From Conoideocrella luteorostrata (lineage: Eukaryota; Ascomycota; Sordariomycetes; Hypocreales; Clavicipitaceae), in assembly GCA_032433595.1 (NCBI GenBank), contig JASWJB010000439.1:1-28944 (forward strand): a stretch of DNA of 28,944 bases, written 5' to 3'. Below, piece after piece: positions 1 to 10,383 of this stretch (the first letter of the stretch is position 1; each line of letters opens with the position of its first letter). A program made the position numbers and the translations under genes. The notes under the pieces were generated by a model, which was not told where the DNA came from, ran no database searches, and worked only from the letters and a program-made list of their open reading frames with translations.

Positions 1-545
1 CAAAGAAAGTCCAGATTGGGCGGAGACTGGGGCTGACGGGACCGACGGGACCGACGAGAACGACTGGCTAGTTAGTAGTTCAAACCTTGAGCAGCAAAAG
101 TGAACGGCTGGTTATCAAATCCCCCCGTCAGCAAGCAGAGGCTGCTTACCATCTCGTTGGTCAGCATCGGACGGCGGGCCGTTCAACCACCCCGGCATAT
201 CACGAGTGTTTTGTACCTGCGTAACCGCAGAAAATATTACAGTCGTCTTTTTTTTTTTTGGAGAAAGGAGGGGGGCTCTATTCATATTTTCATTATTTTT
301 TTCTTTTTCTACATATATATAGTAAAGCAGCGGGGGGTATTGGCATGGCATTGATAAGGCAGATGGGACCGCTGCGTGTTGTACATCGATATTTAGTGGC
401 ATCGAGCACACCGCGACATTTGTGCTTTAACGGAGCGAATTTCATTACGCATTCATATTTTGCTGCCTCTTGTGTACTAAATTTTCGCTGCTCATCAGCA
501 TCGGCACCTTCATCTTCGCCATTGTTATCATCGTCATCAGCCACA
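1..545. other. 5' flank and leader of the hemerythrin-domain gene
   Basis: No separate gene is supported here. Positions 34-58 hold about three imperfect copies of a 9-mer (gacgggacc). A T run (247-259) and a pyrimidine/AT-rich stretch (285-322) look like promoter or leader sequence. The reading frame of the hemerythrin gene stays open upstream of its likely start, with an in-frame ATG at 345. That makes a longer, N-terminally extended product possible (see that gene). Confidence 0.5.
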
Positions 546-1215
546 ATGGCAGCCACCAGCAACAACAGCTCAGAAAAGCCCGACCTTCCTCCCCTCACAG
601 ACCACGAATTCAAAATCTACAACCGCATGGCCGACCACATGAACCAATTCGTTCGTCCAATCCATCCTTCCATCCATCGATCCATCCATCCTTTCATCCA
701 TCCTTTCATCCATTCCACTTTTTCAGCTCCATTTCCTCCCAGAACCCCCCCTCCTTAGCTTAGCTAGCTAACGCCCCCCCAAGCACAATTACTTCCGCCA
801 GTGCTGGACCCGTCTCTACAAAGCAGCCAGCACCTCCCGGCGGCCCGAAAACCTCACGCTCAAGCAGTTCCTCTCCGAGGGCATCTCCTTTGCAGAACAC
901 CTCAACAGGCACCACTCCATCGAGGAGGCGCACATCTTCCCGCTCCTCGCCAAGCGCATGCCTGAATTTGACCACAGCAAGGGCCACCTCGTCAAGCAGC
1001 ACAAGCAGATCCATGACGGCCTGGACGAGTTTGAAAAGTACGTGAGGGGCTGTCACCGCGGCGAGGCTGATTTCGAAATGGCCGTCCTGAAGGAGAAGAT
1101 GGATACGTGGGGGGATGTTTTGTGGGAGCATCTCGACGAGGAGGTCAGGATGCTGGGAGCCGAGAGGATGAGGGCCGTTTGGAGCAAGGAGGAGATTATG
1201 AGGATGCCCATGTAG
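546..1215 (+). CDS. Hemerythrin HHE cation-binding domain protein
   Basis: Two exons, 546-650 and 784-1215, encode 178 aa; the intron is 651-783 (GTTCGT donor, gctaac branch-like sequence, CAAG acceptor). Splicing joins residues ADHMNQF to HNYFRQCW, which rebuilds the first HHE helix pair. The protein is a small four-helix bundle with the expected metal ligands: H31 and H36 early, then a HxxxHHxxEE pattern followed by IFPLL around residues 70-87, HLVKQHKQIH, and a C-terminal WEHLDEEVRML. The family binds a di-iron centre and is implicated in oxygen, NO or iron handling; the role here is unknown. The start at 546 gives the length usual in fungal homologues. An in-frame ATG at 345 would add 67 residues rich in Ser/Arg/hydrophobics, which could be a mitochondrial presequence. 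It converges on the PEX11 gene. Confidence 0.85.
660..716 (+). repeat. CATC/TTTC microsatellite inside the HHE-gene intron
   Basis: Most of the 133-nt intron consists of imperfect tetranucleotide repeats (atcc, catc, with interspersed tttc). Larger units such as ctttcatccatc occur about twice. The repeat lies between the donor and the branch region and so does not touch the splice signals. Confidence 0.85.
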
Positions 1216-1691
1216 AAGGCGACGCAACAACTCTCCTTTCTCCTTTTAGGGCGCATTGTGTTTATTCCTTGTTGGCTTCTTTCCTCCCATTTTTCTTCGC
1301 TTTTTGCGTAGGGTGATATTTTGGATACAGATTATGAATGAATTTTGAGATATGGGTGTCTATAGTTTACGACGGCATATGGGATTTTATAGTTTATTGG
1401 GCGCTTGAGTAATATAGCATCTCGTGAGTGAGCAAAAAAAAATGCACATGTACAAAATGTTCCTTTACCGTGTTTCTTTTATCTGTGTATGTGTGTGTAT
1501 GTGTGTTTGTGTGGAAAGCTGAGTAGTGACTCGTATCAAACGTATAAATTAATATGACTGCATGGCAAATAAATCCAGGAGAAGTTTCATGTCCTCTTAT
1601 AATCCGTGCGCTCCATCCGGAGACTACACCAAGCACTTTTTAATTCCCCTTCAGTCGATTTGAACGTATACCAACATCACCCTCCGTAAAC
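1216..1691. other. Convergent intergenic region with a TG-rich microsatellite
   Basis: This is the shared 3' flank of the HHE gene (+) and the PEX11 gene (-). It holds AT-rich probable UTR sequence and an interrupted TG/TATG repeat at about 1485-1514. No gene is visible. Confidence 0.7.
1485..1514. repeat. Interrupted (TG)n/TATG microsatellite
   Basis: A run of tgtg and tatg units about 30 nt long sits in the 3' intergenic region between two convergent genes. Confidence 0.8.
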
Positions 1692-2651
1692 TCAAACGGT
1701 ATCTCTCCATAAGTCGGCCATGGCCCCCACTGCGGGATAAAATCCCAAGAACGACACCGCAATATCAGGCAAGAATCCCCCAGACGTTGAGCCCCAGTGC
1801 ACAGTCAGCGGAGCCCACGACAAGTTCCGGTAGAAGCTCTTGTTCCAACGCATCGCCCATTCGGCATCCTTGGCCGCCACGCCGCTGCTCTGTTTGCGGC
1901 TTCGCTCGACCAGCAAGCGGCTGCCCTCCATAGCAACGTACAAACCCCATGCGCGTACGCTCAGCAAAGCAAGACGGCCTTGGGTCGCCGGAGAAAACGG
2001 CAGCACTTTCTTACTGGACAGGAAAGCCACGTTCTCAGATGCCTGAAAGACAATCAGGGAGGCAATCTGGGCGTACGCAACGAGCGTGTCAAACGTCGCC
2101 TCGGAGGAATCCCGCGTGTCCGCAACTGTTTTTTCACCATTGCCCTTGCTCTTGGCTGCCCAAGACTTGAGGACCAGTCTCTTCGCAGCAAAGTATAATC
2201 CGAGCAAGCCCCAGAGTCGGCCCATCGTCCTCGTTTCGCTAATCATTGCCGACAGCGTCTTTAGGCGTCCGCCGAGCTGTAAGGCCAGGGCTGCCAGCGG
2301 GGGCTGCGGTGTAGCCGAGGCCATGACCACCGTAGTTGCAGGTGGGAGTTTATACGCCATGGCCACCAGCCGGCGAGCCGATTGCCTAATGGCAGCACCA
2401 CCAACGCCTTCCAGGACCGAGCCTGCCAGGCGGGTGGCATAGCAGGCAAAGAGGAGAACCGTCTCGGCCCCGGTTCGAGTCTGCATGCATTTCGCAAGGT
2501 GGGCGAGGAGAGCATCGAGGCGAGAGGGCCCAGCTGCGAGGACGGCCGAGATGGGCGCCTTCTTGTTCGATGGTGGTGGTAACGAGGGCGGAAGTGCGGC
2601 GTCGACGCTGGTATCGGTGGCCGAGGCGGATTTCTCGGCGGCGGCACTCAT
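1692..2651 (-). CDS. Peroxin-11 family protein (PEX11C-like)
   Basis: A single exon encodes 319 aa, starting at the ATG at 2651 (MSAAAEKSAS...). The frame continues upstream but has no earlier ATG. After a low-complexity N-terminus rich in Ala, Ser and Pro (residues 1-35), the protein has the PEX11 layout: a leader that could be amphipathic (SRLDALLAHLAKCMQ), a segment TVLLFACYATRLAGSVLEG, a central ETRTMGRLWGLLGLYFAAKR, a hydrophobic stretch YAQIASLIVFQASENVAFL, and a C-terminal hydrophobic segment VSFLGFYPAVGAMADLW. PEX11 proteins sit in the peroxisomal membrane, where they elongate it and promote division. Filamentous ascomycetes carry several paralogues. The separated MGRLWGLL and FLGFYPAVG segments suggest the PEX11C-type branch, but the paralogue assignment is an inference. 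No intron is needed to maintain the frame. Confidence 0.8.
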   Translation of the reverse strand: MSAAAEKSASATDTSVDAALPPSLPPPSNKKAPISAVLAAGPSRLDALLAHLAKCMQTRTGAETVLLFACYATRLAGSVLEGVGGAAIRQSARRLVAMAYKLPPATTVVMASATPQPPLAALALQLGGRLKTLSAMISETRTMGRLWGLLGLYFAAKRLVLKSWAAKSKGNGEKTVADTRDSSEATFDTLVAYAQIASLIVFQASENVAFLSSKKVLPFSPATQGRLALLSVRAWGLYVAMEGSRLLVERSRKQSSGVAAKDAEWAMRWNKSFYRNLSWAPLTVHWGSTSGGFLPDIAVSFLGFYPAVGAMADLWRDTV

Positions 2652-4131
2652 GATGGGGACCAGCGATCTCGGTACCGGTTCCAATTTGGGCTGCGGGCAA
2701 GAGGACTCAACTCAATGCGCGAGTGACGTAACGAAGAAGCTGTTCCACAGACCGTCCGTGAATACTGCAAAATACCGCGCAGATACTGTTGAGATGTCCG
2801 GCGTTGGTTACTCGTCAGATGGCAGCGATTAGATCATCATCCGCCGCCGGCGTGGGGGCTGGTTGTCCAGAAAGTTGGGAGGGAGCTCCTCCGGTCGCGC
2901 TTGAGAGCCGAGTTCAGCTTCCAACGTTTGCCAAGATCCCCAGCTTAAGGTGCAACCTGAAGAGGCGAAACGAAAGGCCACAGGTACCTATGAGAAGCGT
3001 ACGGAACAAGAACACGAAAATAAATTGTATCCAGATTGTCAGTAGAGTGGAAGAAAAAATAGTTCACCTTCGCATAATAATCCCCTTCCTTTTGGAGACT
3101 GCGGCTGGGCTTGATGAGCGGCTGAAAGTGCGCTATTACCTTCGCTGCATATGTACTCCGTACCAAGCGGTGCCTCGGCATATACGCGTCAGGGGGACAA
3201 GGCCGCTGGATTGGCAGGGTACCTATGGGGTTATACCTCTATCCTCGGCAGGCTCGTATCGCCGGCTGAGGGGATTTCAAGGGACTGCCCGTCTGATGGA
3301 GTTGATGTTACCCTGACCTGTCGATCTTCCCTCTCGATCTTCCCTCCAATTCACATTGCTTCAATGTTCCATTTCTACAGTACAGCTCACGCGTAGCAGC
3401 TCCGATTTTTGGCCAGCATTGCAGCTGGACAGAAACCTATAAGAGTGTTAGCCACTTCCCTTGGAAGCATAGCTTGGATAAGTTAACTACTCATACTCCG
3501 TACTCCAGCTTTGTTCGGCGGAGCGGTCGGTCCCACACCAGAAGTTGGAGGGACTCGCCGCCGTGGCAGCCGCCGCAGTCCGCCCTCCACCACCCCGTAG
3601 TTGGATACTCGTTCAGCAATGAATAATATTTTGCAACTCCCATCATTCAGTCCTCCATAATGTGGCATCCAGTTTTTACAAAATAGTATAAGTAGTTGCA
3701 GAATTACCCTATTGGGAGCGTATAAGAACCTAGTTGAACATATGTTTTTATTGGTGGCTGGTGAATCGTCACTTCTATCAGTAATCTTTTTTAAGTCCCT
3801 TCTCCTCCTCAAACATAAGTGACAAAGCGGAGGAGGAAAGGCTCCTGTAACAACTAACCCCCACCCCCAAAGGTTTTTTATGCAAATCGTCCGATTTGAT
3901 AGCAAATGGTCGCTCCCTCCGAGCGTCCATCGCGTCCGTCAAGCCCCATCCCGTCTCATGCATGACACGTAGGACAAACAAAAAATATAACAGCCACAAA
4001 CAAGCTTGATTGAATACTTCTTTCCCAATGCCGTAAGCTGCGCAGAAATTGTGCGCCTACGCCCAAATACCAAGTTGATCATTTTAAAATGCTCCCCATT
4101 ACCCACGACTTCTCATTTTCGTAAGACCGCT
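2652..4131. other. Intergenic region between PEX11 and eIF3c
   Basis: About 1.5 kb upstream of PEX11 and downstream of eIF3c. Frames of up to 175 codons are open, but their translations lack domain-like composition and I accept none as a gene. It carries two copies of the 9-mer TACTCCGTA (3154-3162, 3494-3502) and two GGTACCTA motifs (about 2984 and 3219). No tRNA-like B box and no transposon ends were seen. Confidence 0.55.
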
Positions 4132-6978
4132 TTAACCCCGGACAGCAGCTCCCAGAGCACCACCAGTGAACTGAGTACCACCAGCTTGTCGCTGGGGGTT
4201 GCCACCACCACGGGCACCACCTCGGCCGCGTCCACCACCGCGATGACCACCACGACCACGGCCTCCTTGTCTCTCGAAAGCATTGGATGTCCCTTGGGTG
4301 CGATGCTCGAGGGTTCGTTCGTTGGTCTCGATGAGGGCGCTTGCCTTGTCGGACAGCGTCAGCGCCAGGGATTGCAGGCGGCTCAACTCAACGCCCTTGC
4401 GGAAGATGACGTTGCTGGTGACCTGGTCAAGAGAAGCGGCCAGCTCTTCATGGCTGATCATCTTGCTCACTATAGCACCGGCCTTGGCGTTGTCAAGCTC
4501 AAACATAGAGCTGAGGGTATCGAGGGCCAGTGTGTCGTAGAAGGGGGCGTAGGTGAAGAGATAGGTGCGGAGACCTTCCTCCTGGATCTGCTTGGAGAGC
4601 ATGTTCTTGATGTCTTCGGCGTTGGGCATCAGCTCCCAAATCTTGATGCTGTGGATAAAGTTCGTTGACTTTTTCCACTCGCCAGCAGCAAGAGCCTTGG
4701 AAGCCTGCATAACGTGGTCTCTCGTGTTCTCGGGAGGACCAGTAAAGATTTGTCTCTCGTGGTACTCGAGCATACGTCTGTAGGTCTTGCTGATGATGCG
4801 CTTCTTGACGTCGGGAGATGATCCGGTCTGAGCCAGCAGGGGAATCTCCAGAAGCATGCTACAGGTCAAGTAGACACACTCCAGTAGCTCCAGGTTGATG
4901 TGCATGTGAAAGGGTAGTTGGCGCTGCTTCTCCAGGCGCTCTTGCTCAGGAGATACCTGGCTGTATCTTTGCATCATGACACCCTGAGCCAGTAACTCTT
5001 TTTGACGGCCAGAGCCGCAGATCTCTTGGAGGGTGTTCTGGGCATCGTAGACGAGACCTTTGCGGAAGGCGCAAAGGCCAACCTGAACCAGAGTTCTGTT
5101 GAAGAGAATCTGAGTCAAGACGTCGAAGTTGGGGATGGTGTCTTGCAAGTGCGACATGAGCATCATGTCACGAGCCTTATAGTACTCGCCGTGGAGAGCA
5201 AGGAAGTAAACCTGACACAACATAGCACGGGCACGAATAATGCCCTCGCTGTGGCTGAACAGGTAGTTGCAGAGGATGTTGACCAGGTTGTTTGCATCTT
5301 GTGCCTGGCTGCGAGGGGTGATAACAGACTCCATCTTGTCACCGGCGGCGTTCCAGCAGCTCTCCTCAAAAGTCTTGATTACTTGAGCGGGCTATTGAAA
5401 GTCAGTATAAGAAGTAGAGTATGGCCGAAATGGTGCCGCAGAGTATGCTTACCTTGAAGTAGACATGCTCCAGGCGTCTCATGACAATGCGGTTGACACT
5501 ATCTTGGGGGATCTCCAAGGAAGAGTCCTTGCTGAGGTATTCGTAGTACAGCTGACCGCGGAAGATCAGGTTGTAGAGTGCAGCCTCATCTTGCAGTCGC
5601 TCAATGTATTCGGAAGTGTGAGGGTCGATGCTCTGCAGTGAGCGGACCAGCTCATCATCTAGTCTCTCAACATATGAAACAACGCTGCCGGCAACCTTGA
5701 TGTACTTTTCGCCAGGCTGGAGAGAAGGGGGCTTTTCGTCATCATCCCACTCCTCGACGTTCTCTACAACAACGTAATCCTGATGCCTCTCGAGAACAGT
5801 AATAAGAGTAGAAAGTTCCTTCTCAGCAGCCTTCCAGTGCTCAAGAGGCATGACGTTGGAGGTACCAGCACTCAGATCAAAACGAGCTGAGACAATGGCA
5901 AGCAAAACGCGAATCTGTTGGTAAGGGGTGTTGGCAATTTCACCAAGCTTTTCCATGACCTTGATCTGTTCAATGCGATCGGTGTTCTTCTTGCCACGAG
6001 ACTCCATAATACCACGCAGATGCTTGAAGATACTCTCAGGTGTGTACTGGAGAGCGCGGCCGCCTTTGCCGACAGTAGCAAAACCATCGTCAGCAAGTTC
6101 TTCAGCTGGCGCAAAATCGTCCATAATCTTGACTGTCTTCTTGGGCTTGACTACCGGCTCGGGTTCGTCGTCATCAGACTCCATGAAGCCATCTTTATCC
6201 GCTCTGTAGGCATCAATCTCAGTCTGGTATTCCTTGTTGGTCTTCTTGATCTTCTGCTTGACGGCATTCAAACCACGGGCCTGAGTAGCGTTCATCTTCT
6301 TGGGTGTGACCTTTTGCTTTGCCAAAGTCTCGTTCATGAAATCTTCCAACTCGGCGATGATTCGGATGTAAGGCTTGGGGGTTTTGCCGCCATCCTGCAT
6401 ACGGCTGACTTGTCGGCTCAGTTTGTCGAACTCTGTTAGAGAAGACAGTTCGTCAGCACCAGTTGCGCACTATTCTGGCTTTCTAATCTCACGCTTTCTT
6501 CAACACATTTGGCTTCGTTGCTATCACAACATGTCTGTCCAAAATGTCGAAAGAAAATCTTCCACCAAAAACAAAACCAAAAACACAAAAAAAAGGTACA
6601 AATAATTAAATAGGTTCAAGACTTCCACATACCTGCTGAAATCAATGTCCAGTCACCATTCTTTTGACCATTATCAATCAATTTGATCGAGGCCTCAAGC
6701 TCATCCAGACGCTTGTCTTTGGCACTCTTCACCTTGGCTCGGACCTCCTCCTCTTCGCTGTCGCTGTCTGAAGCGGCGTCCCTCAAGAAACGGTTGGCAC
6801 CACCGGCTTCGTCGTCGCTGGAAGAATCATCGCTATCATCAGAATCATCCATATCGTCGGAATCGTCGGAATCATCTTGCTTCAGATCCTGCTGCTCCTC
6901 TTCCTCAGAGTAGAGCTCCTCCTCATCGGAGGAACTGTCGCTGGAGCTGTCCTCTCCACCACGGAAAAATCGAGACAT
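4132..6978 (-). CDS. NIP1: Translation initiation factor eIF3 subunit c
   Basis: Three exons on the minus strand, 6978-6633, 6432-5453 and 5391-4132, encode 861 aa. The introns are 6632-6433 (GTATGT...CTAACAG) and 5452-5392 (GTAAGC...CAATAG). Both junctions keep frame and rebuild conserved sequence ([12 protein letters not shown] and [13 protein letters not shown]). The protein starts [25 protein letters not shown], the acidic serine-rich N-terminus typical of eIF3c. The eIF3c N-domain follows, then a PCI/winged-helix region at about residues 680-790. It ends in an RG/GGRGRG tail (about 815-861), a likely arginine-methylation or RNA-contact region. eIF3c is a core subunit of the cytosolic eIF3 complex; its N-terminus contacts eIF1 and eIF5 during start-codon selection. 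The gene is divergent from ISA2 across a 666-bp promoter region. Length matches filamentous fungal homologues. Confidence 0.96.
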
Positions 6979-7644
6979 GATGGGCAATTATTTCTCTTGA
7001 CGCAATTCCTCGGGGGATAGATGTCGCCTCGACGGGATTCGAAGGGGAGAAATAGGTTGTCGCGAGGTTGCTATGCGCGGGGTTAGGAATCGAGCCTCGC
7101 TCGTGAGGGTCAAAAATTGATGATTTTGGTGGGAGGTGGGGCGCGCAACTTGGGGCTTAGCGAAGAGTCACAACAGCCAAGCTGTGCAGTCAGAGTGCAG
7201 GGTCAGATACTCCGTAGTTGCTCATACAATTGGCCCCTCTTCCACCGTCCGTCCATTAACCCCTCCTGCTTTGGTACGGACTGCTTTTTCTGCATCTTAG
7301 ACTTTTTGTGTGTGCTTATGTCAGCCGGCCTTTGCGTTTTTCCAGTCACCACTAAAGCCCACTAAAGGCCCCTGGAGTCCATGACGCCTCACTGGCGCAT
7401 GCCCGCTGGCTCAAAAGCCTGACCACTGAACAGCGAGCCATTAGCCGTAGGACTTCGCTATGCTCGGCTGATAACGGCAGGCGCTGAGCCGACTGGCTCC
7501 ATTTTCTGGTTCCACGAATAACGCCTCAGTTCCTCTCCGCCAGCCGTCTGATTTCTCAGCATCTAGCTAGTAGTTCAGCATCTCTTCAGCACTGCAACAA
7601 GTCAGTACACCGAGACTGTCTGGATACCTTCGCAACATATAACC
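6979..7644. promoter_or_regulatory. Divergent promoter region eIF3c / ISA2
   Basis: This 666-bp region lies between two divergent start codons. It contains one TACTCCGTA copy (7208-7216), a GATA-type core (ctgataacgg, about 7468) and a short GAGCC/GGCTC inverted pair near 7485-7498. No open frame here looks like a protein. Promoter function is inferred from position only. Confidence 0.5.
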
Positions 7645-8424
7645 ATGACAGCTTTAAGCTGTGGACATAGCGCATCTGCCGCAAGATCGTTCGTTTACAT
7701 TGCAAAGCGCTGCTACGCAACTCAACCGGCTGCCCCTCTTGGGTTTTTGTTTCCGCGAGCCATCCCAACAGCTGATTTACATGCCGCTTGTCTTCGACGC
7801 CAGTCAAGTGCCAGCCGCACTGGATATCCTTCAATACGAAAGACTGCATTCGAGAGCTCTGTTCAACAGTCACAGCAGAGAACCTTTTCGGCCACTGCCA
7901 ACCGACGTGCTACGACTTGCGTCTTGAACTCCCACACCGATGAAGATGGCAAGGAGATGATGCTGGAGATTACACCGAGGGCAGCAAAGGTACCTAGCAG
8001 AATCTTATACGTTTGGGGATCTTGAGGCAAAACTAACTTATCGGGCCGGCAGCGTTTGTCAGAAATAATGAAGAAAGACGATAACCCAAACCTCGCGCTC
8101 CGTATTCAAGTCGAAAGTGGCGGCTGCCATGGCTTCCAATATCTCATGAGTTTGGTCACAATTCCTGCCAAGGATGCCACAGAGTGGTCAACGGTTGTCA
8201 GTGAAGATGATGCGATTTTTCAGTTCTCCCCGGAGGATGGCGAGTCTAATTCGCCTGGTGTGGAAGGCGCCAAGGTGATACTAGATGAGCCCTCTCTGGA
8301 TTTATTAAAAGGGAGCAAGGTGGACTTTACTATGGAGTTGATCGGTTCACAATTCAAGATTGTTGATAACCCTTATGCCACGAGCAGTTGTGGTTGTGGA
8401 ACTAGCTTTGACATCAAGATGTGA
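7645..8424 (+). CDS. ISA2: Mitochondrial iron-sulfur cluster assembly protein Isa2
   Basis: Two exons, 7645-7989 and 8053-8424, encode 238 aa. The 63-nt intron (GTACCT donor, actaac branch, GGCAG acceptor) is phase 0 and joins ITPRAAK to RLSEIMKK. Residues 1 to about 90 are rich in Ala, Ser, Arg and Gln with few acidic residues, as expected of a mitochondrial presequence. The C-terminal half is an A-type Fe-S carrier domain: SGGCHGFQY with Cys140, and the paired SSCGCG cysteines (Cys228, Cys230) near the C-terminus. The GGC-x-GFQY form points to Isa2 rather than Isa1. With Isa1 and Iba57, Isa2 is needed for maturation of mitochondrial [4Fe-4S] proteins such as aconitase and lipoate synthase. 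The gene is divergent from eIF3c and converges on RPL7. Confidence 0.93.
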
Positions 8425-8878
8425 AGTGGCAGGTTCTGTTTCGTTTCAGCCCTGTGAGAATAGAGCATAGACTGTCAGATATTGGTGTTATGGCCTAGGT
8501 AATAATAAGCTCCACTGATGTATTTTATTCAATGTATATACGACACTCTTGAACGGCTTCGGGCAGATATTTCAGCTATGTCAATGCATACTTCTCTAGG
8601 ACGCACTGTGTACGTCATACTCGTCATCCACGCTCAAGTCAGTGCGCATGTTGCAGAACATGAAGACACCCAATCACGTTTTACTAGTCACCGAAAAAGA
8701 ATCACAGTTGACATGGGGAACTCTAGTGTGTCATTCATCAAGAATATCATTTACGTAAAACCTTTTCATGATACACAAAACGCCGAGCAACCATGCCATA
8801 ATGAAAGTGAAACCCCCATTTGTCCATTCCACACCAAACCCAGTCGTGAAAGCTAAACCACTTTTAATTTAACTAAAT
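8425..8878. other. Convergent intergenic region ISA2 / RPL7
   Basis: This 454-bp stretch is shared 3' flank of two convergent genes. A 112-codon open frame (8518-8856, +) has no recognisable domain and overlaps expected UTR sequence, so I do not call it a gene. Confidence 0.55.
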
Positions 8879-10383
8879 CTAGTTCATCTGGCGGACAAGA
8901 GCATTGATATGCTCCTCACGGTTGCCGAGGTCACCACCCTCAATGAAGTGCTTGAACTTGCGGGTACGGAAGCCACCATTGGGGTTAGACAGCTTGAAGG
9001 GCCACAAGAAGTTGGAGGCCTGCTTGAAGTTGGGGCCAACAGAGTAGATCTCGTGAACAAGATCCTCCATACAGACGATGCCGTACTTGCCGAGAGACTC
9101 CTCAATGACAGAGTTGTCGGTCAGGGCAGTGCGCTGCTTGTTGACCTTACCGTAACCACGCTTGTAGATGAGCTCCTTGATGGTCTTCAAGTTGGGGTAA
9201 CCGTAGGCAACCCAGGGTTCGACAATCTTCAACATCTCGGTGGTGGCCTTGGTGGCCTTGATGAAAACACCGTTGTTGATCTGAAGAAGACGGAGTAGCT
9301 GAAGGGTCTTGCGGGGCTTGGGGGGCATCTTGTTGATACCCTTGATACGGACAACGAAGATCAACTTGGACTCAGCAGGGACGTAGGCTGAGTCGTTCTC
9401 CTTGGCGACGCGGTGCAAGCGGACCTTCTCACGCTCCGCATCACGGTACTCCTTCACGTACTTCTCAGCACGCTTGAAGATGACACCACGCTTCTCCTTG
9501 TTGGCCTTTATTGAAACGAAGTTAGCGATGTTTATCTTCCAAATTTCAATGCTTAAAAAGTGGGATTATGTGGTCGGCGTAATCAGACCCGAAAGAAGGT
9601 ATAAAATCAACAGCATCGACTTTGTCTAGTTGATGTGGTATGTTGTGCATCATAATGCCTGTAAATTGTAGGGAGAATATACGTACAGCCTTCTTCTTCT
9701 TGAGAGCATCGGTGCGCTCAGCGCGAGCCTTCTCCTGAGACTTGCGCTTCTTGAGAAGAGTCTCAGGGACCAGAATCTGGTCATTGGTAGGGACGGTACT
9801 ACACAAATATTTCAGATTAGTGCGAGGCCCGGCATACTCTGGGTATGAACAAGAGCGCCGGTGCGAGAACTGTAGCTGAAGCGCGACATTCTCTGCTTTG
9901 GCTGACTCGAATTTGCATTTAATCGGTGAGATGGCAACGAGGATACTCCGCAGCAATTTCTTGCTGGTCGCATTCCCTTGTTGCATAAGCACTCATCCGA
10001 CAACAACCCCAGGCACGAAGCCCGGGAAGAATAGTCGCATGCACATTTCGCTGTGGGCATATTTCATCCCACGTACGATGTTTCGTGCACTAGCGCGACA
10101 ATAATTTTTAGAGGGAAGAATGGGAAGGCATTCTTCATCTCCAACACCCCGTCCATCATCTCTCAGTTCGCAGGCAGATGTCTCAGGCCTGAATAACGGA
10201 GGGAGACGTCCAAGAAAGATCGAGCTGGCAGGTCTTTCAATTCTCACCCATCTCAATTCAGAGACGAGATCATTTTTCTCCTGCCCAGCGAGAGGACCAC
10301 GAACAATCTGCGAAAGAACTCGAAGCCGGGCTCGATGCCCATGGTCGAAGTATTCAAGGGGGAGTAACATACGTGGCACCCAT
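8879..10383 (-). CDS. RPL7: 60S ribosomal protein L7 (uL30)
   Basis: Three coding exons, 10383-10373, 9798-9687 and 9505-8879, encode 249 aa. The last two are certain: they give [27 protein letters not shown], then [20 protein letters not shown], then the uL30 core ([55 protein letters not shown]) and the C-terminus [19 protein letters not shown]. The 11-nt first exon (ATG plus eight bases, MGA and part of Thr) is an inference. It has a perfect GTATGT donor, the required phase 2, and sits just behind the shared promoter. Intron 1 is 569 nt (10372-9799) and intron 2 is 181 nt (9686-9506, GTACGT...CAATAAAG, GCTAAC branch). Intron 2 carries a candidate C/D snoRNA. L7 is a large-subunit protein. 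The gene is head to head with RPS14. Confidence 0.94.
9576..9659 (-). ncRNA. Candidate intronic C/D-box snoRNA (snR39/snR59/snR39b-like) in RPL7 intron 2
   Basis: On the minus strand, intron 2 contains a C-like box ATGATGC (9653-9647, one mismatch to RTGATGA) and a D box CTGA (9586-9583). They are 60 nt apart (9646-9587). The sequence just upstream of the D box is complementary to ACCCGAAAGA, a 10-nt run of the universally conserved 25S rRNA stretch GACCCGAAAGAUGGUGAAC; after one U-U mismatch three more pairs follow. The fifth base from the D box pairs with the G of CCCG, which by my count is yeast 25S G805. GGC outside the C box and GCC outside the D box could close a terminal stem. In S. 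cerevisiae the RPL7A and RPL7B introns host snR39 and snR59, which target the same rRNA region, so the location itself supports the call. Confidence 0.72.

Noticed and set aside
2461..2490. tRNA B-box-like sequence (ggttcgagtc)
   Set aside because: It lies inside the PEX11 coding exon, and no matching A box or cloverleaf can be drawn around it.
2789..3316. 175-codon open frame on the + strand
   Set aside because: It starts on the edge of the PEX11 promoter, has random-looking composition with no domain, and shows no plausible splice partners.
3483..3905. 140-codon open frame on the - strand
   Set aside because: Low-similarity sequence rich in Cys, Arg and Pro with no recognisable motif, in the expected 3' flank of eIF3c.
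5918..6439. 173-codon open frame antisense to eIF3c exon 2
   Set aside because: A mirror frame of strongly conserved coding sequence; there is no independent support.
8518..8856. 112-codon open frame downstream of ISA2
   Set aside because: It overlaps the presumed 3' UTRs of two convergent genes and has no domain.
9799..10372. A second snoRNA in RPL7 intron 1
   Set aside because: C-like boxes (GATGATG, GAGATGA, GGGATGA) and CTGA boxes exist but not in the right order and spacing, and I found no guide-like match to rRNA.
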